From JBLRWS01 sp047921075 (GTDB lineage Bacteria; Bacteroidota; Rhodothermia; Balneolales; Balneolaceae), in contig JBLRWS010000036.1 in NCBI GenBank assembly GCA_047921075.1, forward strand, positions 1 through 26,507: DNA of 26,507 bases, read 5' to 3'. Positions 16,915 to 24,631 of the stretch are shown piece after piece; position 1 is the stretch's first letter; each line of letters opens with the position of its first letter. The notes beneath the pieces were generated by a model, which was given only the letters and a program-made list of their open reading frames with translations, was not told the DNA's origin and searched no databases. The translations under genes were made by a program, and so were the position numbers.

Positions 16915-17580
16915 TCAAGACTCCTTTTTTTGGTTTTTTAATCCGGTGGATATCAGTTCGATAAAACCTTCGGTCAGTTCGTGTAACTGAATCTGCTCCC
17001 CTACAAACGTTCGGCCGGGGTTGTGATGCTTCTGCATATACCCCAATTGAAGAACTCCACGTGATGATGCCCAAATCAGAAAGGCGGTTTCCACCGGGTC
17101 AATCGTAGAGCGGATGGTACTATCGTCCATACCCGTTTGCAACGCTTTTGCCATCAGCTCAAGCACATGGTGCGCGTGCCGGTCGCACTGCTCAATGAGC
17201 GCCCCGGATGCGTGCTCCTCTTTATCTGCCAGATTTTCGTAATATGTTGCAGCATTCACATAGTAGGGATGCTTTTGTACAAAGGTGAGATATACATCGC
17301 CCATTTTTTGAATGATACCAAGCCCGGTACGTGACTCATCGAATAGCGTTTCAAACTCGGCCAGCAGTTGCTGCATGCCGCGCTCACAGATCGCAACATA
17401 GATCGCTATTTTGCTCTTGAAGTGCAGGTACAGGGTTCCTTTACCAATCTCTGCATCTTCAGCAATTTCATCCATGGTGGTTTTATCAAACCCTTTCTGT
17501 TTGATGATATAAATGGCAGAATCGATAATGGCCTCGCGTCGTGCCAGGCGCTCACGTTCTTTTCGGGAGATTTTTTCCAC
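16915..17580 (-). CDS. TetR-family repressor of the efflux operon
   Basis: A helix-turn-helix of TetR type is clear: RREAIIDSAIYIIKQKGFDKTTMDEIAEDAEIGKG, split here as the DNA-binding DEIAEDAEIGKGTLYLHFKSK. A ligand-binding helical domain follows to the C terminus. I place the start at the GTG at 17580 (221 residues) because a good promoter -7 box occupies 17619-17626, which puts transcription start inside the longer frame that would begin with GTG at 17619 (234 residues, 13 more). The TTG at 17601 is a third option. The gene is first in the operon: its stop is two bases before TolC. Two 18-bp operator-like repeats overlap the likely transcription start, consistent with autorepression released by a pump substrate. 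Confidence 0.88.
   Translation of the reverse strand: MEKISRKERERLARREAIIDSAIYIIKQKGFDKTTMDEIAEDAEIGKGTLYLHFKSKIAIYVAICERGMQQLLAEFETLFDESRTGLGIIQKMGDVYLTFVQKHPYYVNAATYYENLADKEEHASGALIEQCDRHAHHVLELMAKALQTGMDDSTIRSTIDPVETAFLIWASSRGVLQLGYMQKHHNPGRTFVGEQIQLHELTEGFIELISTGLKNQKKES
16921..16926 (-). promoter_or_regulatory. Strong Shine-Dalgarno of the TolC gene
   Basis: Read on the minus strand the site is AAGGAG, eight bases before the ATG at 16912. It lies within the end of the TetR coding region and fixes the TolC start. Most other genes in the window lack so clear a site. Confidence 0.7.
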
Positions 17581-17584
17581 AATA

Positions 17585-17620
17585 TTTTGACTATCGGTCA
17601 AATTTTGAACAACGGTCACA
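17585..17620. promoter_or_regulatory. Tandem TetR operator-like repeats
   Basis: Two abutting 18-bp units share the pattern TTTTGANNANCGGTCANA: 17585-17602 (with a perfect inverted repeat TTTGAC, five bases, GTCAAA) and 17603-17620 (a weaker dyad TGA/TCA). They cover the region just downstream of the -7 box of the TetR promoter. TetR proteins bind such dyads as dimers, and placement over the start site is typical of autorepression. Confidence 0.55.
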
Positions 17621-17650
17621 AAACTATGCTTTATTCATTTCCGTTCCAAA
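17619..17650 (-). promoter_or_regulatory. Bacteroidota-type promoter of the TetR-efflux operon
   Basis: On the minus strand TTTG (17650-17647) is followed, after exactly 20 bases, by TAGTTTTG (17626-17619). This matches the TTTG / TAnnTTTG consensus of Bacteroidota primary-sigma promoters in both boxes and in spacing. Transcription would begin near 17612-17615. Confidence 0.6.
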
Positions 17651-17707
17651 AAGGTTTCACTTTTTTGCATTCTTTTTCTGAATCTGAAAAGGTGGTATCA
17701 TCAACCG

Positions 17708-18613
17708 ATGAAAAAACCGCTTACAGCCTACGGTACCGAAGCCACCTTATTTACGGTAGCGCTCATTTGGGCGCTAAATTTTACCGTGGTAAAAGCGAGT
17801 TTGCAGGAATTTCACCCTCATGTTTTCAACGGGCTTCGCTTTGTGTGTGCCTCTGCTTTTTTATGGGCGATGATCGCGGCGAAGGGTGCGTGGTTTCGAC
17901 TTCATAAAGAAGACATCGGCTCTCTTCTTCTGGTTGGATTTATCGGGAGTGTGGTATACCAATGGTTGTTCATTATCGGCATGGATTTCACCACTGCGGC
18001 CAACGCAGCGGTGCTGTTGGGTACGATTCCCATCTGGATTGCACTCTTTTCTCATCTTTTTACGACCGAGAAACTGACCCGGCTCAAAGCCATTGGAGTG
18101 CTGCTGGCCTTTGGCGGAGTGCTCTTGATCATCGCCGGCGGTAAAAATCCCATCAGTTTTCAATCTGTCACATTTGTAGGGGATCTGCTGATTTTATGCT
18201 CAGCCTCGGTCTGGGGCGTTTTCACCATCCGGTCAAAAGGTTTTTTAACGCGCTACACCCCGTTGCAGTTTTCGGGCATGATGTCAGCCATCGGCACCGT
18301 TGTTTTGCTGGCCGGATCAGCTCCGTGGCTTGGCGAAACGGAGTGGAGCACCATCACCCTTCCTGCATACGGTGGAATGATCTACAGCGGCACACTCTCC
18401 ATTGGGCTCGCCTACCTGATTTGGAACAATGCCCTGCACAAAGTGGGCGCGGTAAAAACGGCGGTATTCCAAAATTTAGTGCCGGTATTTGGCCTGCTTT
18501 TCGGTATTGTACTATTGGGTGAGTCGATGACCCTACTACAGAGCACGGGAGCTTTTATCACCATTTCAGGCATCGTATTTACCCGCATGAAGCTTTCGCA
18601 CTCAATAAAATAA
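17708..18613 (+). CDS. EamA/DMT-family transporter
   Basis: The 301-residue protein has about ten membrane segments in two EamA repeats: LFTVALIWALNFTVVKASL starts the first, and VTFVGDLLILCSASVWGVFTI the second. The helix LFIIGMDFTTAANAAVLLGTIPIWIAL and the closing segment LAYLIWNNALHKVGAVKTAV are family hallmarks. It is probably an inner-membrane exporter of small metabolites, substrate unknown. It is divergent from the TetR gene with 88 bases between the annotated frames, so the TetR protein could also influence it, but the operator-like repeats lie on the far side. The purine-rich AAAAGGTGG 15 bases before the ATG may serve in ribosome binding. It precedes the Wza-like gene by 34 bases on the same strand. 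Confidence 0.9.
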   Translation: MKKPLTAYGTEATLFTVALIWALNFTVVKASLQEFHPHVFNGLRFVCASAFLWAMIAAKGAWFRLHKEDIGSLLLVGFIGSVVYQWLFIIGMDFTTAANAAVLLGTIPIWIALFSHLFTTEKLTRLKAIGVLLAFGGVLLIIAGGKNPISFQSVTFVGDLLILCSASVWGVFTIRSKGFLTRYTPLQFSGMMSAIGTVVLLAGSAPWLGETEWSTITLPAYGGMIYSGTLSIGLAYLIWNNALHKVGAVKTAVFQNLVPVFGLLFGIVLLGESMTLLQSTGAFITISGIVFTRMKLSHSIK

Positions 18614-18647
18614 TTCTTACTTTAAGTTTTCTGATTCATTCTAAGCA

Positions 18648-20480
18648 ATGTTTATGATTCGCACCATTTCAGGGGCACGAACTCTTGCCTTATTGACGAG
18701 TATGCTATTCATGCTCTCAACAGTGGTACTTGCACAACAGAGTCAGCAGAGGGATGCTCAATCACTCGGAGGGCTTTCTTTCCAGGATGGACAGCTTTTC
18801 TTTGCCGATCCTCTTGCTGATCTTCAATCACTACAACGCCCTATTCCCGCAGGGTACATTAGCGACAACTATGTGTTGGGCAGCGGAGATTTGATTTCGG
18901 TTTTTGTGGATGGCCCCGCTTCCATTACCGCACGGGCCGTTTTGGTCAATGCGCAAGGCATTGCCTTTCTCCCTTCTGCCGGTGCCGTACGGCTCGGCGG
19001 GCTCTCCTATGCGGAAGCTGAGCAAGCTGTAAAACAAGCCTATGCCCGGGTTTTACAGGAATTTGAATTACTCTTCACCATCGAGCGTCCACGGCAGGTC
19101 ACGCTCCACATAACCGGCGATGTACCCCAGGCCGGCCGATACGATTTACCTCCCGGCCTGCAACTCGATGTGGTGGTTAATCAACTGCTGCCCGGGTTGT
19201 TTGACTCTCCCGGTCAATCTCAAAGGAGTACTTTTTTCACCCGTGACGGGCAGAATGTTCGGGAGCAATTCCCGCTTCAAAACGCCCGTATTCCTGTCTT
19301 TTCCGAAACGGCTGAAGAGCAAGCCGAACGGCGGATTCAGCGGGAGCGCCTGCCCGACATTTCCTTGCGGCAAGCGGTGTTAAAACGCCAGAGCGGCGCC
19401 CATGCTGCCGTTGATTTACCGCGCTATTACAATACCGGTGAGTCGGCTTATAATCCGTTTATTTATGATGGTGATGTTCTCACGGTTCGTGTTCTTCGGG
19501 AAGAGCATCCAACCATCAGCCTTTCGGGTGCAGTAGAGCGGCCACTAAATCTTGAGTATACCGCTGACGATCAGTTTGATACCTTGCTACACATTGCCGG
19601 TGGGTTTACCAGCGATGCCGACTCTGCTGTTGTACACCTTTTCAGGAGTGAAACCCCCGGCACCCGGGCTGAACGAAGCAGCCTCTCTCTGGCCGACATT
19701 CGCAGCCAGTCGCTGCAACCGAACGACCGGATTGTGGTACCGCGCCGCGAGCAGGCCGGTAGTCCCGCCACAGCTTGGGTATACGGGGAGGCTTTAATTC
19801 CGGGAAACTTTCCCATCACCGATGCCGAGACATCCGTAGCCGACCTTTTAGAGATGGCGGGGGGAGTAACGCCGCGTGCCCTGCCCAATGCTGCTTACAT
19901 ACTGCGTGAGACGCCCTCGGAAAACCGCACTACGGACCAGCCATCCCGGGTAGATATTGAGGGGCTGAAGCGCTATTCCGATCAAATCCGACAGGGATTC
20001 GAGTATCTTGAGCTGGAAGAGAGATTAGGTAGTGACAGCAAACTGTTTGTAGATTTAACAAATCCGGAAAATTATCAGAATGTACGCATTCTGGCAGGCG
20101 ACCAGCTGCATATTCCGCGGGATGTGCAAACGGTGGTTCTGTTCGGTCAGATCAATAATCCCGGAAACTATCCATTTCGGGACGATCTCGGGGTGCGCGA
20201 TTACCTTGGCCTTGCCGGGGGCTTGAGCCTGGCTGCTGATCGGGAGCGAGTGTTTGTAATCAAGGCGGGAAGCCGTGTATGGAAACGCCCTAACGAAACA
20301 AACTTACAATCAGGCGATATGATTTTTGTAGACCGTATTCCTTTCGACGAGCTGGACTCTCAGCGCTCGTTCGAATTGGAGCTCCGTCAGGATCGTCGAA
20401 GCAATATTCAGGTTGTGTTGACTGCCGTTTCTACCGTAGCCGCCATAGTAACAACGGCTGTGGTGGTTCTTGACCGATAA
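18648..20480 (+). CDS. Wza-like polysaccharide export protein with SLBB repeats
   Basis: This 610-residue secreted protein starts with a signal peptide (residues about 1-30, ending TVVLAQQ). Either ATG, 18648 or 18654, could be the start. Residues about 72-150 form the poly_export domain, with YVLGSGDLISVFVDG and VNAQGIAFLPSAGAVRLGG. Several SLBB-type modules follow: GDVPQAGRYDLPPG near 158, SLSGAVERPLNLEYTADD near 301, YGEALIPGNFPITDAETS near 389 and LFGQINNPGNYPFRDDLG near 498. A hydrophobic C-terminal helix (about 588-608) ends the protein, similar in place to the membrane-crossing helix of Wza. No lipobox is seen, unlike Wza itself. It should form the outer-membrane exit for the polysaccharide, working with the Wzz-like protein at 23126-24355. 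Confidence 0.92.
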   Translation: MFMIRTISGARTLALLTSMLFMLSTVVLAQQSQQRDAQSLGGLSFQDGQLFFADPLADLQSLQRPIPAGYISDNYVLGSGDLISVFVDGPASITARAVLVNAQGIAFLPSAGAVRLGGLSYAEAEQAVKQAYARVLQEFELLFTIERPRQVTLHITGDVPQAGRYDLPPGLQLDVVVNQLLPGLFDSPGQSQRSTFFTRDGQNVREQFPLQNARIPVFSETAEEQAERRIQRERLPDISLRQAVLKRQSGAHAAVDLPRYYNTGESAYNPFIYDGDVLTVRVLREEHPTISLSGAVERPLNLEYTADDQFDTLLHIAGGFTSDADSAVVHLFRSETPGTRAERSSLSLADIRSQSLQPNDRIVVPRREQAGSPATAWVYGEALIPGNFPITDAETSVADLLEMAGGVTPRALPNAAYILRETPSENRTTDQPSRVDIEGLKRYSDQIRQGFEYLELEERLGSDSKLFVDLTNPENYQNVRILAGDQLHIPRDVQTVVLFGQINNPGNYPFRDDLGVRDYLGLAGGLSLAADRERVFVIKAGSRVWKRPNETNLQSGDMIFVDRIPFDELDSQRSFELELRQDRRSNIQVVLTAVSTVAAIVTTAVVVLDR

Positions 20481-20489
20481 AACGAATCA

Positions 20490-21716
20490 ATGAAGCTACT
20501 CTACCTTACGCAATATTATCCACCCGAGGTTGGGGCGGGAGCGGTACGCAGCGAAGTAATGAGCCGCTATCTGGCGTCCGATGGCTGGGATGTAGATGTC
20601 GTCTGTGAAGTACCAAACTACCCAACAGGTACGATTCATCAGGATCATAAAACCAGTCGTTTTTCACAGACCGAGGATATTTCCGACACCCTGCGCATAC
20701 ACCGGGTTTGGACCATCGTAAACCAGCGGCGAAATCCTGTTGAGCAACTTCTTTTTTTCCTGTCGTTTATGGTCACCAGCTTTTTTTATGTGGTGTGCCA
20801 CCCCAAGCGATATGATGTGATCTATGTAACCTCGCCCCCTATCTTTGCCGGCATTTCAGGATACTTGTTGAGTAAACTTTTTGGATCGAAATTTGTATTT
20901 GAGGTTCGTGATATATGGCCCGATTCGGCCGTTAATCAAACCGAGCTCGATCATGAGTCGCTGTTCATCAAGTTTGGCAAAAAAATAGAACGGTGGCTCT
21001 ACCATAACGCCGACCTGATTGTGCCGGTAACTCCGGCCGCTGAGCAGATTATCAAATCCCGAAGCAACGGCACCCCTACAGCGGTCATTTCCAATGGCGT
21101 GGATACGGAGCTTTTTCAACCGATTAAAAATCCTCAATCAGGCATGGATGAAATGTACAATCCGGAAAAGTTTCGCGTGGGCTATGTGGGTTCGCTGGGC
21201 GTCATTCACGATTTACGTACCTTTGTTGAGGCAGCCAAGCTCTGTGAAGGGGACCCTGATATCGAATTTATCATTGTCGGCGATGGGGGCCGAAACAACC
21301 AACTGCAATCGATTATTGAGGAGTTTCAGCCAAAAAACCTAACCTGGGTGGGCCTGAAACGCCATGAACAGATTCCCTCTTATATTTCCAGTTTTGATGT
21401 AGCCATTAACCCCATCAACCCATCGAAAGCATTCGAGTCGATTGTGACGGTGAAATTTTATGAATACCTGGCGTGTGGGGTGCCAGTGATAACGAGTGGC
21501 AAGGGATTGATGAAACAGATCGGTGATGAAAGTGGTGCAGCGGTTACCGTGGAGCCAAGAGATCCCGTCAAATTATCCGAAGCCATCCGGGTGATCAAAA
21601 ATGACAGCATCAAAAGGAAAGAGCTTGCGCAGATCGGGCCGTACTTCATTAATCATGGATATTCAAGAGTAAGCCTGGCAAAGCAGTTGTCGGAAGTGCT
21701 GAAAGAATTAGGTTAA
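20490..21716 (+). CDS. GT4 glycosyltransferase (WbuB-like)
   Basis: The 408-residue protein has the GT-B fold of family GT4. The start MKLLYLTQYYPPEVGAGAVR, with the sugar-acceptor region VPNYPTGTIH, resembles WbuB-type transferases that add amino sugars such as FucNAc in surface glycans. A hydrophobic stretch near LLFFLSFMVTSFFYVVC suggests membrane association. The donor-binding half shows RVGYVGSLGVIHDLRTFVEAA, IVGDGGRN, and the C-terminal TVKFYEYLACGVPVITS with the glutamate expected to bind the nucleotide sugar. Sugar specificity cannot be assigned. It starts 9 bases after the export gene and converges with the O-antigen ligase gene, overlapping by four bases. Confidence 0.92.
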   Translation: MKLLYLTQYYPPEVGAGAVRSEVMSRYLASDGWDVDVVCEVPNYPTGTIHQDHKTSRFSQTEDISDTLRIHRVWTIVNQRRNPVEQLLFFLSFMVTSFFYVVCHPKRYDVIYVTSPPIFAGISGYLLSKLFGSKFVFEVRDIWPDSAVNQTELDHESLFIKFGKKIERWLYHNADLIVPVTPAAEQIIKSRSNGTPTAVISNGVDTELFQPIKNPQSGMDEMYNPEKFRVGYVGSLGVIHDLRTFVEAAKLCEGDPDIEFIIVGDGGRNNQLQSIIEEFQPKNLTWVGLKRHEQIPSYISSFDVAINPINPSKAFESIVTVKFYEYLACGVPVITSGKGLMKQIGDESGAAVTVEPRDPVKLSEAIRVIKNDSIKRKELAQIGPYFINHGYSRVSLAKQLSEVLKELG

Positions 21717-23122
21717 GCTGAGCCTTTGTTGCCAAAATAGAGTTTATCGCCCGCAAATATCATCCCAATTACAAGCATCAGGTTGCTGTCGGTTAGTGCC
21801 CCTCCATAGAACTGATAAAAAATCATATACGCGAAGAGTGACGAAAACAATGCGGAATAAAGAATTTTTTCTGATTCCGACACTGCTTTTTTCCAAGCCG
21901 TATAGCCGGCCCTGCAGACCTTAACTATCAAGTACAGAAACAACAACAAGCCCAACAGCCCTAACTCGGCCATTATTTTATACGTCACATTATGCGGCAT
22001 ATTAACTCCGATAGACTGCTGCAGCGTGTAGTAATCGGTAAACCGTTCCGGGAAACCACCGAACCCAATTCCAATCATATAGGTGTCGAAAAACATACTT
22101 AAACCAGCCACCGCAAGCATCACACGTATACCAGCTGATGCATCCGTGCTTCCAAAAGCTACTTCATAGATTCGCACAATGGTTGTAAAGAGTGCCTCCC
22201 TTAATGCCGGAACCACCAATACCACTGCCAGTGCCGAGGCACCCAGTATAACTGCAAATTTCCACTTTTTAGAAAGTGTTATGATGATCAAAATGATAAC
22301 CGCTATGGAAATGAGCCCGCTACGAGAAAGTGTGGATACTACCCCCCCCAGCAGAACAACAAATACAAAAATAGCCGCCAGCCTGTATTTCCAGTTCAGA
22401 CTGGAGAAAATTACGGCAACCGAAACAGCCGAAGGTATAAATAAGATCGCGGCAAATCTGTTTGGGTCGTGATAAAGCCCCCCTGCAGAAACCCTTGTGA
22501 GCGATGCACCTGCGCTTAGCATATTATCGATGGCAATTTGCGGGTTCAGCAAGTACTCTCCCATAGTGTACGCCGCAAGAAAAAAACCGACTGTAACTAG
22601 TGCAATCAGAATATAGAGTGACTGTCTGTGACTCTGAATCACGTTTATCACATACAACACAAACACCATAAGAATCAGAAACCGGATGGCATTGAAAAAA
22701 CCGCTTTCCTGGGACGGGCTATAGATAAGTGAGACAAAGATCAGCGAAAGAGTGAGTAGAACCGGGAGTTCCAGGCCGCTCAGTTTAATATCAAAATTCT
22801 TAGATGACAGTGAATGGAGTATCAGAAGAGAAAATCCGGCTACCAGAAAAAGCTGAAATAGCGTAACGGGCAAGGGCGAATTCTCAAAAAAATAGAAAAG
22901 AGCACCCATGTATGATCCGATAGCGATTGGAAAAAGCATGAGCCACGGACTTCTAAATCCAGAATAAACAAAAAATCCACCAGCGGTTACCGCCACAAAA
23001 GCAAGAAATGAGTACTTGTAATCGAGGAAAACAATAAGGGTTGCGAAAATAACTGTAAGCAGAGCGGCTATAAGACTGAAAAGGTAATACTCATCCCGCA
23101 GCTTAGGCTTTACAGACTCCAT
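21713..23122 (-). CDS. O-antigen ligase/polymerase (Wzy_C family)
   Basis: The 469-residue protein is strongly hydrophobic, with about eleven to twelve membrane segments and one larger periplasmic loop (about residues 330-385). That loop carries GIGFGGFPERF and NMPHNVTYKIMAELGLLGLLLF, matching the Wzy_C/WaaL pattern of a His-Asn pair followed by a Glu-Leu-Gly helix. Such enzymes join O-antigen or capsule repeat units, or ligate glycan to lipid A core; the two roles cannot be separated from sequence. Its start is three bases after the stop of the Wzz gene, so the two form an operon and probably act together in polymerisation and length control. Confidence 0.88.
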   Translation of the reverse strand: MESVKPKLRDEYYLFSLIAALLTVIFATLIVFLDYKYSFLAFVAVTAGGFFVYSGFRSPWLMLFPIAIGSYMGALFYFFENSPLPVTLFQLFLVAGFSLLILHSLSSKNFDIKLSGLELPVLLTLSLIFVSLIYSPSQESGFFNAIRFLILMVFVLYVINVIQSHRQSLYILIALVTVGFFLAAYTMGEYLLNPQIAIDNMLSAGASLTRVSAGGLYHDPNRFAAILFIPSAVSVAVIFSSLNWKYRLAAIFVFVVLLGGVVSTLSRSGLISIAVIILIIITLSKKWKFAVILGASALAVVLVVPALREALFTTIVRIYEVAFGSTDASAGIRVMLAVAGLSMFFDTYMIGIGFGGFPERFTDYYTLQQSIGVNMPHNVTYKIMAELGLLGLLLFLYLIVKVCRAGYTAWKKAVSESEKILYSALFSSLFAYMIFYQFYGGALTDSNLMLVIGMIFAGDKLYFGNKGSA

Positions 23123-23125
23123 CGC

Positions 23126-24355
23126 TTATTGTTTACTGAAAGAGAGTTCTGATCTGATCTTTTTAAGCTTTATTGCCGCTTCGGATTCAGGGTCTTTCAT
23201 AGATTCTTTTATAAACACAATGATGAAGGAAAGAAAGATCGAAAACAACATCCCTGAAAGCACGATAATGGCACGTTTAGGACTGTCTTTGTACGTGGGG
23301 TAATTGGGTTCATCGACAAATTTTAGCCCGCTGCTGCTGTTTCGGTAACTGATTCGCTGCTGCTCTAGCTGCGGAAACAGCGTCTCGTTAATTGCTTGCT
23401 CTTGTTGCACTTCCCTCTGTAATCTCACAAATTGAAGTAAAAGGTCCGGAAAGTCCCGCAGCGGATAAAAACTGCCTTCTACCGTTTCTATGTTCTCACT
23501 TCTTTCAATCAATCTTTGATAGGCAGCCTTTAACTCCCTCAGCTCAAGCTGTTTGGACCGGTATTGAGATGCGTTAGAATCTAACACTGCATCCAGAACC
23601 GAGAGCTCTATTTCTTTTAGTGTGATATCCGCCTTTAAATCGGCTAAGCCTTCTATCAGGGCTGTAACCTGTGCATTTACATCCAGTATGCCATACTCGT
23701 TCTGAAATCTGTTCAGCTTAATTTCCGCTTCTTCAAGATCTTTCAGGTTTTGCTCGAAACGGCTTTCTAATATTGTAAGAAGCTCATCGGAGGACTGCCG
23801 GTTATATTTTTCCATTTCGCGGGTCAGTTCATCGAGTATGAACTGATTCATCTGTTGAGCACGCTCGGGTTCCCTATCCGTAACCGCAAGTTTAACCGAT
23901 ACAATGGGGTTGAATCCAAAGCCGCCCTCTCTGACCGGTTCTAAGTGAATATTCTGATTGAGCTTAAAAAGCAGTTCTTCTTGTATCTCAGACTTGTAAA
24001 CTTCACTCAGATTAAATTCTTCAATAACTTTTGTTCTGAGGGTCTGGCTGTTTAAAATTACAACGATCGTTTCGCCACCAACCCTGTCTCTTGCAAGGTT
24101 TATGGATGTGAAATTCTGCAATAATCCGCCAACAGACGGCGCGGACTGCTGTAGCTGGATAACTTCAGAACTCGACTTGAATGTCTGAGGCCAAACCAGG
24201 CTGATGATCAGCGACAGAATTGTCAGCGGAACAACTATTATCAGAATGGTTATCTTGTGCCTGAGCAGGGTAAGTATTAAATCAAAAAAATTGGTTGAAT
24301 TCTGGCTCACGTATCTTAAACCATGTTTTACTGCATTCCTGTTTTGCAGGATCAT
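23126..24355 (-). CDS. Wzz-type chain-length determinant protein
   Basis: The 409-residue protein fits polysaccharide co-polymerases. The first membrane segment is at about 34-56 (ITILIIVVPLTILSLIISLV); a long periplasmic coiled-coil-rich region follows (LESRFEQNLKDLEEAEIKLN and later heptads); the second segment is near 367-387 (AIIVLSGMLFSIFLSFIIVF), preceded by a Pro-rich EPNYPTYKDSPKR. The cytoplasmic tail is short with no Walker motifs, so this is not a BY-kinase fusion. It sets the length of the glycan made by the Wzy-like protein encoded 3 bases downstream. The ATG at 24355 is used; GTG 24310 is an alternative shorter start. Confidence 0.9.
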   Translation of the reverse strand: MILQNRNAVKHGLRYVSQNSTNFFDLILTLLRHKITILIIVVPLTILSLIISLVWPQTFKSSSEVIQLQQSAPSVGGLLQNFTSINLARDRVGGETIVVILNSQTLRTKVIEEFNLSEVYKSEIQEELLFKLNQNIHLEPVREGGFGFNPIVSVKLAVTDREPERAQQMNQFILDELTREMEKYNRQSSDELLTILESRFEQNLKDLEEAEIKLNRFQNEYGILDVNAQVTALIEGLADLKADITLKEIELSVLDAVLDSNASQYRSKQLELRELKAAYQRLIERSENIETVEGSFYPLRDFPDLLLQFVRLQREVQQEQAINETLFPQLEQQRISYRNSSSGLKFVDEPNYPTYKDSPKRAIIVLSGMLFSIFLSFIIVFIKESMKDPESEAAIKLKKIRSELSFSKQ

Positions 24356-24424
24356 AATACAAAAAGTTCCTAAAACAATTTCAACCTGCTTTTAAGCAAC
24401 AAGGTTTGAATACTCCAAATATGA

Positions 24425-24631
24425 CCAGCCGCTATCTTTCTTAAAAGCACCCTCATCGCTTTTTGGCTATCCGTTTTGCCAAGTGAGCTTCATGAATTTT
24501 TATACGGTTATTTTATTTGTTCATTGTACTTCTGTACAGTTATCATAACTTCGGGATTTATGCTGTATCTCATCGAAAAACCTTACACCAGGCGATTCCT
24601 CAGAATTTCTGAAAATCACGTCTGTTTATGA
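24425..24631 (+). pseudogene. Remnant 3' end of an acyltransferase-3 (OafA-like) gene
   Basis: A stop-free plus-strand frame begins after the TGA at 24422 and ends in TGA at 24629-24631. Its 68 residues are mainly a hydrophobic segment (FLYGYFICSLYFCTVIITSG, then FMLYL) followed by LIEKPYTRRFLRI. The pattern of a last membrane helix, then an I-E-K-P-(F/Y)-x-R tail, is the usual C terminus of acyltransferase-3 family membrane O-acetylases. The rest of that protein (about 300 residues) is not visible in any frame upstream. The final ATGA contains the start of the GT4 gene, a normal arrangement between neighbouring operon genes, so I infer a former acyltransferase-GT4 operon that lost its 5' part. 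An ATG at 24560 could also make a 23-residue peptide translated just before the GT4. Similarity was judged by eye only. Confidence 0.5.

Noticed and set aside
15284..17074. Longer TolC frame starting at 17074
   Set aside because: The first 54 residues lie inside the TetR coding region, look non-native, and precede a normal signal peptide; AAGGAG eight bases before the ATG at 16912 fixes the shorter start.
24525..24538. TGTAC-TTCT-GTACA inverted repeat as an operator for the GT4 gene
   Set aside because: It falls inside the acyltransferase-like remnant, encoding part of its hydrophobic helix, and has no promoter box beside it.
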